A DNA stretch of 64,000 nt from Fluviicoccus sp. (GCF_030646115.1 NZ_JAUSMX010000009.1:310001-374000), one strand, 5' to 3'; positions 18,795 through 29,000 are shown, counted from the stretch's first letter. Translations and numbers: made by a program. Notes: generated by a model not told the origin, from the sequence alone.

Positions 18795-19991
18795 ATGACA
18801 ACGAGCAGAATCGAAAGGGCTTCGCGCCTGGCCAAAACCAGCGCCGCTTTTGTCAAGAATGTCGTGCAGCGCCGGGTCAACAAGGAACACTACATCCTGT
18901 CTGACAAGACCGTGAACGAGGTCATTCTGCGCGACGGCATCATGTCGGTGAAGCATTACAAGCCGTTGCAAGGCCCCACCGTGGAGCTGGAAGGCGGCCA
19001 GACCTTTTATGTGCGCAAGCGCCGTTTCCTGATTCCGCTGGTGATGGTGCCGCCGCTGGGGGTGTTCGGCTGGATTTTTGACCTTCTGGCCGATCGCAGT
19101 CTGGTGCGCTATTTTCTGGCCCATGGTTTCGAGGTGTACCTGATTGACTGGGGCAAGCCGGGGCCGGAAGACTCCGGTTTGTCGCTGGAAACCTATACCG
19201 TGGACTGGTTTCCCAAGGCGCTGAAAGCCATTCGCGAGCACAGCGGCAGCGAGGAGCTTTCCTTGCTGGGATATTGCATGGGCGGTCTGTTGTCCTTGCT
19301 GTACCTGGGCGTCAGCAAGGACGACAAGGTCGCCAACCTGATCACCATCGCCAGCCCGATTGATACCTATAAGGCCAATGCCTTTGCCGGACCGGTGGCG
19401 CGCGCCCTGTCCTGGCCCGCCAGCCTGGTGAAGAAGGCCGGTTTCCAGCTGGACAGTCTGTCGGACCAGTCCTTCCATGTGCCGGGCAAGACGCTGTCCA
19501 TCCTGTTCAAGATGACCAACCCGCTGGGGGTGGTGTCCAGCTATGTTGAACTGATCCGCAACATGGCCGATGACGATTATGTGGCCCGCTACATGACGAT
19601 GAACGAGTGGTTCACCAACATGCCGGACTATCCGGGGGCGACGGTGCAGGAAATGACGCGCAAGATGGGTCTCTATAATCGCTTCGCTAAAGGCAAATTC
19701 CGGATTGGCGCCAACCATGTCGCCGATCTGTCGGCAGTAAACTGCAACCTGCTGGCTTTTGCCGGTGATAACGACAAGATTGTCAGCATCGCCGGGGCCC
19801 GCGCCATCCTGTCCGTGGTCAGTTCCGCCGACAAGGCCTTCCACATTGTGCCCGGCGGACATGCAGGTGTGTTTACCGGCAGCAAGGCAGTGCATACTAC
19901 CTGGAACATCAGCAAGGATTGGCTGCAACTGCGTTCCAAGTCGTTTCCCCGTCTGGTGGACGAGCCGTCATCCAAGGCGAAGGTGTCCTGA
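18795..19991 (+). CDS. PhaC-like alpha/beta hydrolase (class III PHA synthase-related)
   Basis: Alpha/beta-fold protein of 398 residues. The nucleophile is Cys161 in the lipase-like box GYCMGG, as in polyhydroxyalkanoate synthases, with Asp327 (GDNDKIV) and His356 (PGGHAG) completing a Cys-Asp-His triad. VYLIDWGKPG and the overall length resemble class III PhaC (about 355 residues). Class III needs a PhaE partner, and no PhaE, phaA/B or phasin gene is nearby. It may therefore act on acyl-CoA or another ester. It leads a tight same-strand group: the carbonic anhydrase begins at the base after its stop. Confidence 0.78.
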   Translation: MTTSRIERASRLAKTSAAFVKNVVQRRVNKEHYILSDKTVNEVILRDGIMSVKHYKPLQGPTVELEGGQTFYVRKRRFLIPLVMVPPLGVFGWIFDLLADRSLVRYFLAHGFEVYLIDWGKPGPEDSGLSLETYTVDWFPKALKAIREHSGSEELSLLGYCMGGLLSLLYLGVSKDDKVANLITIASPIDTYKANAFAGPVARALSWPASLVKKAGFQLDSLSDQSFHVPGKTLSILFKMTNPLGVVSSYVELIRNMADDDYVARYMTMNEWFTNMPDYPGATVQEMTRKMGLYNRFAKGKFRIGANHVADLSAVNCNLLAFAGDNDKIVSIAGARAILSVVSSADKAFHIVPGGHAGVFTGSKAVHTTWNISKDWLQLRSKSFPRLVDEPSSKAKVS

Positions 19992-20531
19992 ATGGGCATC
20001 CGGACCTACGATGGTATTCGCCCGGTGGTGGCGGACGGCTGCTACATTGATGAAACGGCGGTGGTGATTGGCGATGTAGTGCTGGAGAAGAATGTCTCGG
20101 TGTGGCCCTATGCGGTCATTCGCGGCGATGTCAATAACATGCGCATCGGCGAAGGCAGCAACATCCAGGATTTTGCCATGCTGCACGTCACCCACAAGCG
20201 CCCGGCCGATCCTGAGGGTGCGCCGCTGGTGATCGGCCGCCATGTCACCATTGCCCACCATGTCAACTTGCACGGTTGCACCATTGGTGACGAAGTACTG
20301 GTTGGCATCGGCAGCATTGTCATGGACCGGGTGGTGATTGAGCCGAGGGTGATGGTGGGAGCGGGCAGTCTGGTGCCGCCGGGCAAGCGTCTGGAAAGCG
20401 GCTGGTTGTATGTCGGCAATCCGGTAAAGCAGGTACGGCTGCTCACCGAGAGTGAGTTGGCCTGGTTCAAGTATTCCGCCGAACATTATATGCGGCTGGC
20501 GTTGAAACACGCCGCCAGCCGGGAGAGCTGA
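19992..20531 (+). CDS. Gamma-class carbonic anhydrase-like hexapeptide protein (YrdA-type)
   Basis: Left-handed beta-helix protein of 179 residues, homologous to YrdA/PaaY-type gamma-carbonic anhydrases. Hexapeptide repeats run through VIGDVVLEKNVSVWPYAVIRGD, and the three metal His ligands are in place: His65 (MLH), His89 (TIAH) and His94 (NLHG). QDFAMLHVTH and GIGSIVMDR are family signatures. It starts directly after the upstream stop, so translation is coupled. Whether it hydrates CO2 or has another role, such as thioesterase as reported for PaaY, cannot be told. Confidence 0.9.
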   Translation: MGIRTYDGIRPVVADGCYIDETAVVIGDVVLEKNVSVWPYAVIRGDVNNMRIGEGSNIQDFAMLHVTHKRPADPEGAPLVIGRHVTIAHHVNLHGCTIGDEVLVGIGSIVMDRVVIEPRVMVGAGSLVPPGKRLESGWLYVGNPVKQVRLLTESELAWFKYSAEHYMRLALKHAASRES

Positions 20532-20533
20532 AC

Positions 20534-21097
20534 ATGGAGGCCCTTGAAGCCCTGGTTTCACGCCGCTCCATCGGTGGCCTGACCGATCCCGCTCCGGAAG
20601 ACGCCATATTGCAGCGGGCTTTTCAGGCCGCCTTGCGGGCGCCGGACCATCGCCTGTTGCGTCCCTGGCGTTATCTGGTGATTCGCGGGGAAGGCCGGGT
20701 GCGGCTGGGAGAGGCCTTTCTGGCGGCGGGGGTGGAGGAAAATCCCGAACTGGGTGAGACCGAGCGAAACCGTTTGCTGGCCATGCCGCTGCGCGCACCG
20801 TTGATCATCGTTGCCGTCATGTCGTTGAAAGTGGATGACAAGGTTCCGGAGTACGAACAAATTCTCAGCGCGGGAGCCGCTGTGCAGAACCTGTTGCTGG
20901 CGCTGCATGCGCAGGGGTTTGCGTCCATGTGGCGCACAGGCTGGATGGCGGAGCATGCGCGGGTGCTGTCGGCGCTCGGCTTGCAGCCGGGAGAGCGTAT
21001 CGCCGGGTTTGTGTATGCCGGAACAGAGTCCGGTATTTCGCGGATTCCGTCGTCGCTGGCGGTGGAGGATTTTGTGCAATCCTGGCCGCAGGCATGA
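20534..21097 (+). CDS. Nitroreductase-family flavoprotein (YdjA-like)
   Basis: FMN-dependent NAD(P)H oxidoreductase of the nitroreductase family, 187 residues, the length of YdjA. The start has the typical SRRSIGGLTDPAP, then RAPDHRLLRPWRYLVI with the phosphate-binding arginines, and GAAVQNLLLALHAQGFASMWRTGW, the usual helix. It lies three bases after the carbonic anhydrase stop and overlaps the next gene by four bases. Its physiological substrate is unknown. Confidence 0.88.
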   Translation: MEALEALVSRRSIGGLTDPAPEDAILQRAFQAALRAPDHRLLRPWRYLVIRGEGRVRLGEAFLAAGVEENPELGETERNRLLAMPLRAPLIIVAVMSLKVDDKVPEYEQILSAGAAVQNLLLALHAQGFASMWRTGWMAEHARVLSALGLQPGERIAGFVYAGTESGISRIPSSLAVEDFVQSWPQA

Positions 21098-21573
21098 AAA
21101 CCGCTGCCGAGTTTGCCGAGTATCTGTACCGGCATGTGCCGCTGAGCCGCGCCATGGGCGTGCAGGTGGAACTCTATGACGGCGGCAGCCTGCATCTGTC
21201 CGCTCCGCTGGCCGCCAACCATAATGACAAGGGCTCTGCCTTTGCTGGCAGCATAGGCGGACTGGCCTCGTTGGCAGGCTGGGGGCTGATGATGCTGAGT
21301 TCTGATCCCTGGGGGCCCTGTCATTCCGCCATTGCCAGCGCCGACATCCAGTACACCCGGCCGCTGCTGGGCGACTTTACGGCAGTCGCCACGTTGCCGG
21401 ATGCTGAAGCGCTGGCGCGTTTCCGGCAGGTTTTTGCCGAGCGCGGTCGCGGCAAGCTGCCGGTCCACATCGAAATTCGGGATGCACAGGGCGTTGGGGC
21501 GGTGCAGCAAGCGGTTTACGCCGTCTGGAAGCTGCCGGTAACGGCTGACAACCCGACAGGACAGCCTGTCTAG
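21094..21573 (+). CDS. Hotdog-fold thioesterase (YiiD C-terminal type)
   Basis: Single-domain hotdog protein of 159 residues, resembling the thioesterase domain at the C-terminus of YiiD. Characteristic segments are HVPLSRAMGVQVELYDGGSL, the catalytic-helix region NHNDKGSAFAGSIGGLASLAGW, and SADIQYTRPLLGDF. It overlaps the nitroreductase by ATGA and ends the four-gene group starting with the PhaC-like hydrolase. A thioesterase beside a thioester-type alpha/beta enzyme suggests joint work on acyl-CoA. This is inference. Confidence 0.82.
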   Translation: MKTAAEFAEYLYRHVPLSRAMGVQVELYDGGSLHLSAPLAANHNDKGSAFAGSIGGLASLAGWGLMMLSSDPWGPCHSAIASADIQYTRPLLGDFTAVATLPDAEALARFRQVFAERGRGKLPVHIEIRDAQGVGAVQQAVYAVWKLPVTADNPTGQPV

Positions 21574-21647
21574 CCGACTCAACCGTTATTTTTCGGTCTT
21601 CCGGTGAGGTATAGTCGCTTTATAAGCCGATCACCAGAATCCGGAAA

Positions 21648-24113
21648 ATGCGCCAGGCGGCCACAATAATTATAATCCGCATGATGTTGCTGCTGTGGAC
21701 TGTGTCCGCAGGGTTTGCCCGTGCCTTGCCGCCGCTGCCCTTGTCCGCCGCGACCGGCAAGCAGGATGTCACTCCGTATCTGGCCTATGTCCGCGCCGAG
21801 CCAGGCTGGCGTCCGGCAGACGTACTGGCGCTGGCTCCGGAGCGCTGGAAGCTTGCCCATGGCGTACCCAATCTGGGTTTCACCTCCGATGCCTATTGGT
21901 TCCGGCTGGATGTTCGAAGCGCTGACGCCCTGGACGGATTGCTGGCCATCACCTATCCGGTACTGGACGATGTTCAGGTCTATGCCCTGAACCGGCAGCA
22001 GCAGTTGCTCAGTCGGCAGCAATTCGGCGATATGCAGCCGGAAACTTCACAGTTGCTTCCCAACCGCTATTTCCTGACACCGGTGCGCTTGGTTCCGGGT
22101 GAATCCCGCATATTCCTGATTCGTGTTGAGACGGACGGCTCCCTGCAATTGCCGGTCAGCTGGTTTGACCGCCAGCATTTTTATGACCGTGAGCAGCGCA
22201 CCCTGCTGGTTGAAGGGGTGTACTTCGGCATCCTGATGATCATGGTCATTTATAATTTTTTCATCTTCCTGATCCTGCGTGACAGCAGTTATTCCTGGTA
22301 CAGCCTGTTCGTGTTCGCCATCCTGGTGTTCCAGGTCAGCCTTGAGGGTTTCGGCTTCCAGTTCATCTGGCCCTCCTGGCCGTGGGTCAACAGTTTCATC
22401 ATCCCGTTCAGCATGTCCGGCTGCCTGTTTGCCGGGGCGGTATTTTCGCTGCGGTTCCTGAACGTGGCCAAGGCGCATCCCCGTATTGACCTCACCTTCA
22501 GGGTGACGGCCGCCATCGGCGCGACGATCATGGCGGTCTCGCTGCTGACCACTTACGCACTGGCGGTGCGGCTGGCCGTTGTGGCTTGCGGGGTTATGGC
22601 GGTTTACGCCATCTGGGCCGGGTTCTATTTATGGCTGCGCGGGGTTTCCCATGCCCGGTATTACGCGCTGGGCTGGTCCTTCCTGATGCCCACCATCGCC
22701 ATTCTGTCCCTGAACAAACAGGGCCTGCTGCCGGTCAATTTCTTTACGGAATACGCCATCCAGTTGGGCAGCGTGATCGAGGCGACACTGTTTTCATTCG
22801 CCCTGGGAGACCGCATCAGTCTGGAACGCAAATCCAAGCTGGCGGCGCAGGAGCAGATGCTGATACAGGAGAGGGCGCTTCGTGAGGAGTTACAGCGTTC
22901 CCATGCCCAGGAAATGCTGGCGCGGGAAAAGATGGTGGCGGCCGAAGCGGAGAGCCGGGCCAAGACCCGCTTCCTGGCAACGATGAGCCATGAAATCCGC
23001 ACGCCGCTGAACGGAATTCTCGGCATGGTCGAGTTGCTGCAGGGCTCCGAGCTGCAGGCGCAGCAACGGACATATACCGATGTCATCGCGCAATCCGGGC
23101 AGACGCTGCTGTCGGTCATCAACGATATTCTGGATTATTCCAAGATCACTGCCGGCAAGATGCAGATTGAAACCCTGGATTTTGATCTGCAGCAGCTGTG
23201 CATGGAGTGCGAGTCCGTTTTTACCTTTACCGCCGGCAAGAAGCACATCGAACTGCGGGTTGATCGGGATCAGGATGTGCCGGTCTTCATTCACAGCGAC
23301 CCGACGCGCATCCGCCAGATTCTGCTGAACCTGCTGGGCAACGCCTTTAAATTTACCGACACCGGGCGGGTGGTGCTGCAGGTGTCGATGCAAAAGGATC
23401 GCGATCAGGATTTTATCCGCTTTACCGTCACCGATACCGGTATCGGCATTGCCCCGGAACAGCAGGACCGTCTCTTCGAGTCCTTTGCACAGGCCGACCA
23501 TTCGACGACGCGGCGCTTTGGCGGCACGGGTCTGGGGCTGGCCATCAGCAAGCGGTTGAGTGCGTTGCTGGGCGGTGATATCGGGCTGGTCAGCGAACCG
23601 GGAAAAGGGGCGGAGTTCTGGTTCCGAATTGCTTACCACCCGGCCGATCCGCTGCTTGAGGCGCAACCGTCCCAAGCTGCGCAGGATCATGGCAAGTTCA
23701 GGCTGCACGGGGCTGCGGACGGTTTTGCCGGGAAGACCGTGCTGGTGGCTGATGACAATGAAGTCAATCTGACGGTCATTACCGCGATGCTGAAAAAGCT
23801 GGGCGTCAAGGTGGTGCAGACGGCTGATGGCGAAAAGGCCGCGCAATATGTGTATCAGCATCATGCCGCCATTGATTTGATTCTCATGGACTGCGAGATG
23901 CCGTTGATGGACGGCTTTGCTTCCACCCGGCATATCAGGCATTTTGAGGCCGAGCGCCGCTTGAAGCCGTTGCCGATTGTGGCGTTGACCGCCCATGTGC
24001 TGCCCGAATACCAGCAGAAATGTCTGGAGGGCGGCATGGACGATTACCTCGCCAAACCCATCCGGTTGCGGGTGCTTTCCTCAGTGCTGGAGCAATATTG
24101 GGAAAAGCCATGA
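21648..24113 (+). CDS. Hybrid sensor histidine kinase with 7TMR-DISM input
   Basis: Membrane sensor kinase of 821 residues. Order: signal peptide to about 28; periplasmic 7TMR-DISM extracellular domain (about 40-165); seven-helix DISM membrane domain (about 180-385); a coiled coil rich in Glu/Lys/Ala (about 388-440). Then HisKA with phosphoacceptor His448 in SHEIRTPLNG; HATPase with N-box LLGNAFKF and G-boxes DTGIGI and GGTGLGLAIS; and a receiver domain with Asp748 in LILMDCEMPLMDG. No separate response regulator is next to it. The DISM input domain often senses carbohydrates or small ligands. The ATG at 21648 is used; a downstream ATG at 21681 could also serve. Confidence 0.92.
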   Translation: MRQAATIIIIRMMLLLWTVSAGFARALPPLPLSAATGKQDVTPYLAYVRAEPGWRPADVLALAPERWKLAHGVPNLGFTSDAYWFRLDVRSADALDGLLAITYPVLDDVQVYALNRQQQLLSRQQFGDMQPETSQLLPNRYFLTPVRLVPGESRIFLIRVETDGSLQLPVSWFDRQHFYDREQRTLLVEGVYFGILMIMVIYNFFIFLILRDSSYSWYSLFVFAILVFQVSLEGFGFQFIWPSWPWVNSFIIPFSMSGCLFAGAVFSLRFLNVAKAHPRIDLTFRVTAAIGATIMAVSLLTTYALAVRLAVVACGVMAVYAIWAGFYLWLRGVSHARYYALGWSFLMPTIAILSLNKQGLLPVNFFTEYAIQLGSVIEATLFSFALGDRISLERKSKLAAQEQMLIQERALREELQRSHAQEMLAREKMVAAEAESRAKTRFLATMSHEIRTPLNGILGMVELLQGSELQAQQRTYTDVIAQSGQTLLSVINDILDYSKITAGKMQIETLDFDLQQLCMECESVFTFTAGKKHIELRVDRDQDVPVFIHSDPTRIRQILLNLLGNAFKFTDTGRVVLQVSMQKDRDQDFIRFTVTDTGIGIAPEQQDRLFESFAQADHSTTRRFGGTGLGLAISKRLSALLGGDIGLVSEPGKGAEFWFRIAYHPADPLLEAQPSQAAQDHGKFRLHGAADGFAGKTVLVADDNEVNLTVITAMLKKLGVKVVQTADGEKAAQYVYQHHAAIDLILMDCEMPLMDGFASTRHIRHFEAERRLKPLPIVALTAHVLPEYQQKCLEGGMDDYLAKPIRLRVLSSVLEQYWEKP

Positions 24114-24170
24114 GGCCCGGTAGCGCAAAGCCGGACTTCCGGCTGGACAAAGCGCCGGCCCTACTCTAGG

Positions 24171-24194
24171 GTATGTTGCATACTGTCTGGTATG
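24171..24194 (+). promoter_or_regulatory. Candidate three-half-site operator upstream of the TetR/RND operon
   Basis: GTATG (24171-24175), N3, CATAC (24179-24183), N6, GTATG (24190-24194) form alternating inverted half-sites immediately upstream of the TetR start codon at 24201. A TGGACA at 24144-24149 with TAGGGT 17 bases later is a possible promoter, which would put the start of transcription inside the repeats. No Shine-Dalgarno is visible for the gene that follows. Confidence 0.5.
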
Positions 24195-24200
24195 TGACTT

Positions 24201-24986
24201 ATGCGTGAGAAGCTCATCGCCGTCCTGCGGCAAATGGTGCAACAGCATCCCTTGACTGCCATCTCGCCAGAGCAATTGGCGGTGGTGGCCGACGTCAGCG
24301 TGGCAGAGGTCAGGCAGACGCTGGGTGATCCGGAGAACTATCCGGCGCTGCTGGCCTGGGAGCAGCCCGGCGAAACCCGGGAGCGCATCCTGAGCGCCGC
24401 CATGCAGGTTTTTGCCCAGAAAGGCTGGCAGAAAACCACGCTGGACGAAATTGCCGCCGCCGCCGGATTGACCAAAGGGGCCATTTACTGGCACTTCCGC
24501 AACAAGAATGACCTGTTTTTTGCCTTGGTGGATGCCCGTTTGCAACGTGACATCTCGCCGGTGGATGCGGAAATCCGGGAAGCGGTGGCGCGAGCGGCCG
24601 AAGGCCGTCCGGAAGAGGCCGTCACCGAACTGTTTGCCCAGGCATGGGGGCGTTGCGCGGCCGATCGCGAGTGGCCGCGCCTGTACATGGAGGTAATGAG
24701 CCAGTCTGGCGACCCTGAAATCGCCGCACGACTGCAATCCATGTACCGTCATGTCTGGCAAGTATCCGCCGGGTTTGTGCGGGTGATGCAGGAGGGCGGC
24801 CTGACCCGTGCCGATATTGCCCCGGAAACCCTGGCCATGCTCTGGTGCGCCATGTTTGACGGGGTGTTTTTTGCCGCCATGGCCAATCCCGACGCCGATG
24901 TCGATCGCATGGCCCGCGACCTGATCCCCATCATCTGGCGAGGCATCGCCCCTTCAATCCTCTCAGCCGGAGCGCCGGTTTCATGA
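24201..24986 (+). CDS. TetR-family regulator with two tandem HTH units
   Basis: Probable local repressor of the adaptor and pump genes that follow, 261 residues against about 200 for most TetR proteins. Residues about 58-105 are a standard TetR HTH (RERILSAAMQVF, then TLDEIAAAAGLTKGAIYWHF). Residues 2-52 repeat the layout in weaker form (REKLIAVLRQMV, then ISPEQLAVVADVSVAEVRQTL), so the DNA-binding unit appears duplicated. The C-terminal ligand domain resembles AcrR-type regulators (MEVMSQSGDPEIAARLQ). It overlaps the adaptor gene by ATGA. The repeated half-sites just upstream suggest autoregulation. Confidence 0.88.
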   Translation: MREKLIAVLRQMVQQHPLTAISPEQLAVVADVSVAEVRQTLGDPENYPALLAWEQPGETRERILSAAMQVFAQKGWQKTTLDEIAAAAGLTKGAIYWHFRNKNDLFFALVDARLQRDISPVDAEIREAVARAAEGRPEEAVTELFAQAWGRCAADREWPRLYMEVMSQSGDPEIAARLQSMYRHVWQVSAGFVRVMQEGGLTRADIAPETLAMLWCAMFDGVFFAAMANPDADVDRMARDLIPIIWRGIAPSILSAGAPVS

Positions 24987-26089
24987 AGAATTTCTCCCGG
25001 ATCCGAGCGGCTGCATGGCCTGTGTTGTTGCTGAGCCTGACGGGCTGTGGTAACTCCGGCAGTGATAAAGCCGTTGCCGTGAAGGCCGCGCCTCCACCGG
25101 CTCTGGAGTTGGGCGCGCGCGATGTCGCCCGGGCGCAGAACGGCAGCGTGCAACCCGGTATCGCCTTAACCGGTCAGATAGATGCGCTGCAGCGCACCAC
25201 CCTGCAGTCCGAAGTAGCGGCGGCGGTGGACAAGGTGCTGGTGCGCGAGGGGGAGCCGGTGAAGGCCGGGCAATTGCTGGTCGTGCTTTCGGCTAAAGAC
25301 CTGGACGCCCGGTTAAAGCAGGCGGAAGCGGGGCTGGCTTCGGCGAGGGCGCAGTCAGTGCTGGCGGAGTCAGTGCGTGAGCGTAACGAGCTGCTGCGCC
25401 AGCAGCAGTACCTGTCCGATCTCGACCAGAAGCGCGGCATAGCCGAAGCCCAGGCCGCTGCTGAAAACGTCAAGGCCCAGGCCGCACTGCTGACCATGGC
25501 CCGCAAAGCCCTGGATGATTCCCGCATCCTCTCGCCGATGAACGGCGTGGTATCGCGGCGGCGGGTGGAGCCGGGGCAATCGGTGGGGGTAAATGCCCCG
25601 TTGCTGGACATCGTGGATTTGCGCGAACTCGAGCTGAAAGCGACCATTCCCGCTGACCGGGTGGCACTGTTGCAGGCCGGGCAGGGCGTCAGCTTCCATG
25701 TTTCAGGCTACCCGCAGGAATTTCAAGGAACGGTGACCCGCATCAACCCGGTGGCGGAATCCGGTTCCCGCGCCATCAGCTTCTATGCCCGTGTGCCCAA
25801 CCCCGGCCAGGTGCTGCGCGCCGGGCTGTTTGTACAGGGCAGGCTGCTGACCTCTGCCGCCGTGGCGGGCACGGTGATTCCGGTGGCGGCGTTGCGGATG
25901 CCGCCGGGCCAGCCTGTGTTCGTGCTGGTGGTTTCCGGTCCGGAACTGGAAAAGCGGCCGGTCACGGTATTGGCTCGGGATGACGGTCAGGAACAGGCGG
26001 TCGTGTCCGGGGTGAAGGCCGGGGAACAGGTGGTGACGGTGATGCTGGGGCCGCAGGCGCTGGATTTACCGGTGCGGATCACGGAGTAA
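24983..26089 (+). CDS. RND efflux periplasmic adaptor lipoprotein (MFP)
   Basis: Membrane-fusion adaptor that links an inner-membrane RND pump to an outer-membrane channel, 368 residues. It is probably a lipoprotein: the lipobox LTGC puts the acylated Cys at residue 22. A lipoyl half-motif (VDKVLVREGEPVKAGQLL) is followed by an alpha-hairpin (about 105-175), the second half (SPMNGVVSRRRVEPGQSV) and a beta-barrel. It overlaps the regulator and lies six bases before the pump. No outer-membrane factor gene is present, so TolC or another channel must be supplied from elsewhere. Confidence 0.93.
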   Translation: MKNFSRIRAAAWPVLLLSLTGCGNSGSDKAVAVKAAPPPALELGARDVARAQNGSVQPGIALTGQIDALQRTTLQSEVAAAVDKVLVREGEPVKAGQLLVVLSAKDLDARLKQAEAGLASARAQSVLAESVRERNELLRQQQYLSDLDQKRGIAEAQAAAENVKAQAALLTMARKALDDSRILSPMNGVVSRRRVEPGQSVGVNAPLLDIVDLRELELKATIPADRVALLQAGQGVSFHVSGYPQEFQGTVTRINPVAESGSRAISFYARVPNPGQVLRAGLFVQGRLLTSAAVAGTVIPVAALRMPPGQPVFVLVVSGPELEKRPVTVLARDDGQEQAVVSGVKAGEQVVTVMLGPQALDLPVRITE

Positions 26090-26095
26090 CAAACC

Positions 26096-29000
26096 ATGTG
26101 GCTTACCCGGATCAGCATCAACAACCCCGTCTTTGCCGCCATGATGATGCTGGCATTGATGGTGGTGGGCCTGTTCGCCTACAAGGATGTGGGCGTCGAG
26201 GAATTTCCCAACGTTGAGTTTCCCTTTGTCATTGTCACCACCGCGTATCCGGGGGCTTCACCGGAAGTGGTGGAATCGGATGTGACGCGCAAGATTGAAG
26301 ATGCGGTCAACACCATTTCCGGCGTCAAGAAAGTGATGTCCACGTCCTACGAAGGACGCGCCTTTGTCGCCATCGAGTTCTACCTCAATGTTCCGCTGGC
26401 CACCGCCGTGCAGGATGTGCGCGACAAGATTGCCGTGCTGAAGCCGCAGTTCCGTGACGAAATCAAGGACCCGGTGGTGGAGAAATATAACCCCGGTTCC
26501 ATTCCGGTGGTGTCGCTGGCGTTTACCTCTAACACCCTGCCAATGCGTGAACTCAGCACCTGGGTGGAACAGAAGTTCAGCAAGCGGCTGCAGACCGTGC
26601 CGGGGGTGGGCAAGGTCGAGATTCTGGGCAGCGTCAAGCGTGAGGTGCGGGTTTACCTGAAACCGACGGCGTTGCAGGAATACCGCATTGGTGTGGATGA
26701 AGTGCTGCGCGTGCTGCAGTTGGAAAACGCTGAACTCCCTGCCGGCACCCTGCGTAACGGCAATGTCGAGCAGGTGGTGCAGATCAAGGGGCGGCTGGCG
26801 AAACCGGAGATGTTCCGCCGCCTGATTGTGGCCCGCCGCCAGGGCGTGCCGGTGTATCTGGAGCAAGTGGCGGAGGTGGTGGACGGGGAAGCGGACCGGG
26901 AGTCGGCGGCGCTGATCAACGGTTTGCCCGCTGTGTCGCTGGATGTGATCAAGAGTTCCGGCGCCAACACCATCGAGGTGGTCAACAAGGTCCATAAGGT
27001 GCTGGCGGAGATGCGTCGCGAGCTGCCCGCCGGGGTGGTGATGACCGAAGTGGCCGACAGTTCGAAATCGATTCGTGCGTCGTTGGCCGATGTGCAGAAA
27101 ACCCTGCTGGAAGGGGCGCTGCTGGCGGTGATGATTGTGCTGTTGTTCCTGGGCTCGTGGCGCAGCACGGTGATTACCGGGCTGACGCTGCCGATTTCAC
27201 TGTTGGGCACCATTTTCGCCATTTATTTTTTCGGTTTCACAGTCAACCTGATGACCTTGATGGCGCTGTCGCTGTGCATCGGCTTGCTGGTGGATGACGC
27301 GATTGTGGTGCGGGAAAATATTGTGCGTCATGCCGCGATGGGCAAGGGCCACAAGCAGGCGGCGCTGGAAGGCACCGAGGAAATCGGTCTGGCAGTGCTG
27401 GCGACGACGCTGAGCATTGTCGCGGTGTTTGTGCCGGTGGCCTTCATGGGCGGCATCATCGGCCGGTTTTTCTTCCAGTTCGGGGTCACGGTCAGTTCGG
27501 CGGTGCTGTTGTCGATGTTCGTCAGTTTCACGCTGGACCCGATGTTGTCTTCAGTGTGGCCGGACAAGCACCAGCCAGGAAAAGTCCGGCGGGGCTTCGG
27601 TGGGCTGTTGGACGCCTTCGGACGGCAACTGGAGCGTCTGGGCAGTGTTTATGAGCGGGTGCTGGGTTGGTCGCTGCTCCATCGGCGGATCACGTTGGCC
27701 ATCGCCGTGGCTTCATTGTTTGGCGCGTTCAGCCTGGCCGGAATGATCGGCAAGGAATTCGTACCGGAGCCCGATCTGAGCGAAATCGGCGTCGAGTTTG
27801 AAACGGCCGTGGATGCTTCACTGGAATACACCACCGCCAAGGCGCAGCAGGTGGAAAAGCTGATTCGTTCCTACCCGGAAGTCATCACTACCTATGCCAC
27901 CATCAATGGTCACGGGCAAGGGCGAAATGCCGCGTTTATCCGCGTCGCCCTGAAACCTAAGCAGCAGCGCACCCTCAGCCAGAAGGCGCTGACGCGGGTC
28001 TTCCGGCAGCGGCTGGCCATGGTGGCGGGCATTACCGTCACGTCGGTGGCGGCGTCGAAGGAGGCGGTGTCCGGCGGCTTGAAGCCGATCATGCTCAGTG
28101 TGCAGGGCGCGGACCTCAAGGAGTTGCAGCGCATTTCCGACCAACTGCTGGCCGGGATGCAGAAAATACCGGGACTGGTGGATGTGGAAACCTCGCTCAA
28201 GGCCACCAAACCGACCGTGGCCGTTGAACTGGACCGCGATGCCGCCAGTGATGCCGGATTGAGCGTGGGGCAGGTGGGGCAGGCGCTGCGGCCGTTGCTG
28301 GCCGGGGACGAGATCACCACCTGGCAGGATGACCAAGGCGAAAACTACGCCGTGCGGGTGCGCCTGCCGGACAGCGAGCGCCGGGGTGTGCAGGATCTGG
28401 CGGGCTTGTATTTTGCGAGCAGCCGCAACGATGCCGCCGGTTTACCGGAAATGATTCCACTGGGACAGGTGGCCCGTTTTGAAATGACCGATGGCGCTGC
28501 CAAGATCAACCGGCGCAACTTGTTCCGGGAGGTGCTGATTGAAGCCAATACGGATGGTCGTCCGGCCGGGGACATCGGGGCTGATTTGAAAAAGTTGCAG
28601 GCGGGCATGAAGCTGCCGCCCGGCTACCGTTTCGAAACCGAAGGCCAGAACAAGGACATGGAGGAATCGGTGGGTTATGCCGCGACGGCGTTATTGCTGG
28701 CGGTGATTTTCATCTACATGGTGCTGGGGTCGCAGTTCAACAGCTTCCTGTTTCCTGTAGCGATCATGACATCGCTGCCATTGTCGCTGATCGGGGTATT
28801 CCTGGCGTTGTTCCTGTTCCGTTCCACCCTCAACATCTTCTCCATTATTGGCGTGATCATGCTGATGGGGCTGGTGACGAAGAATGCCATCCTGCTGATT
28901 GATTTCATCAAGGTGAAGGTCGACGAAGGTCTGGAACGGTCGGAGGCGGTGCGGCAGGCGGGGCGCACCCGCTTGCGGCCGATCCTGATGACGACGATGG

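Noticed and set aside
22890-23996. Long open frame opposite the hybrid histidine kinase
   Set aside because: It overlaps the kinase core on the other strand and shows the His/Gln/Arg bias of a shadow frame.
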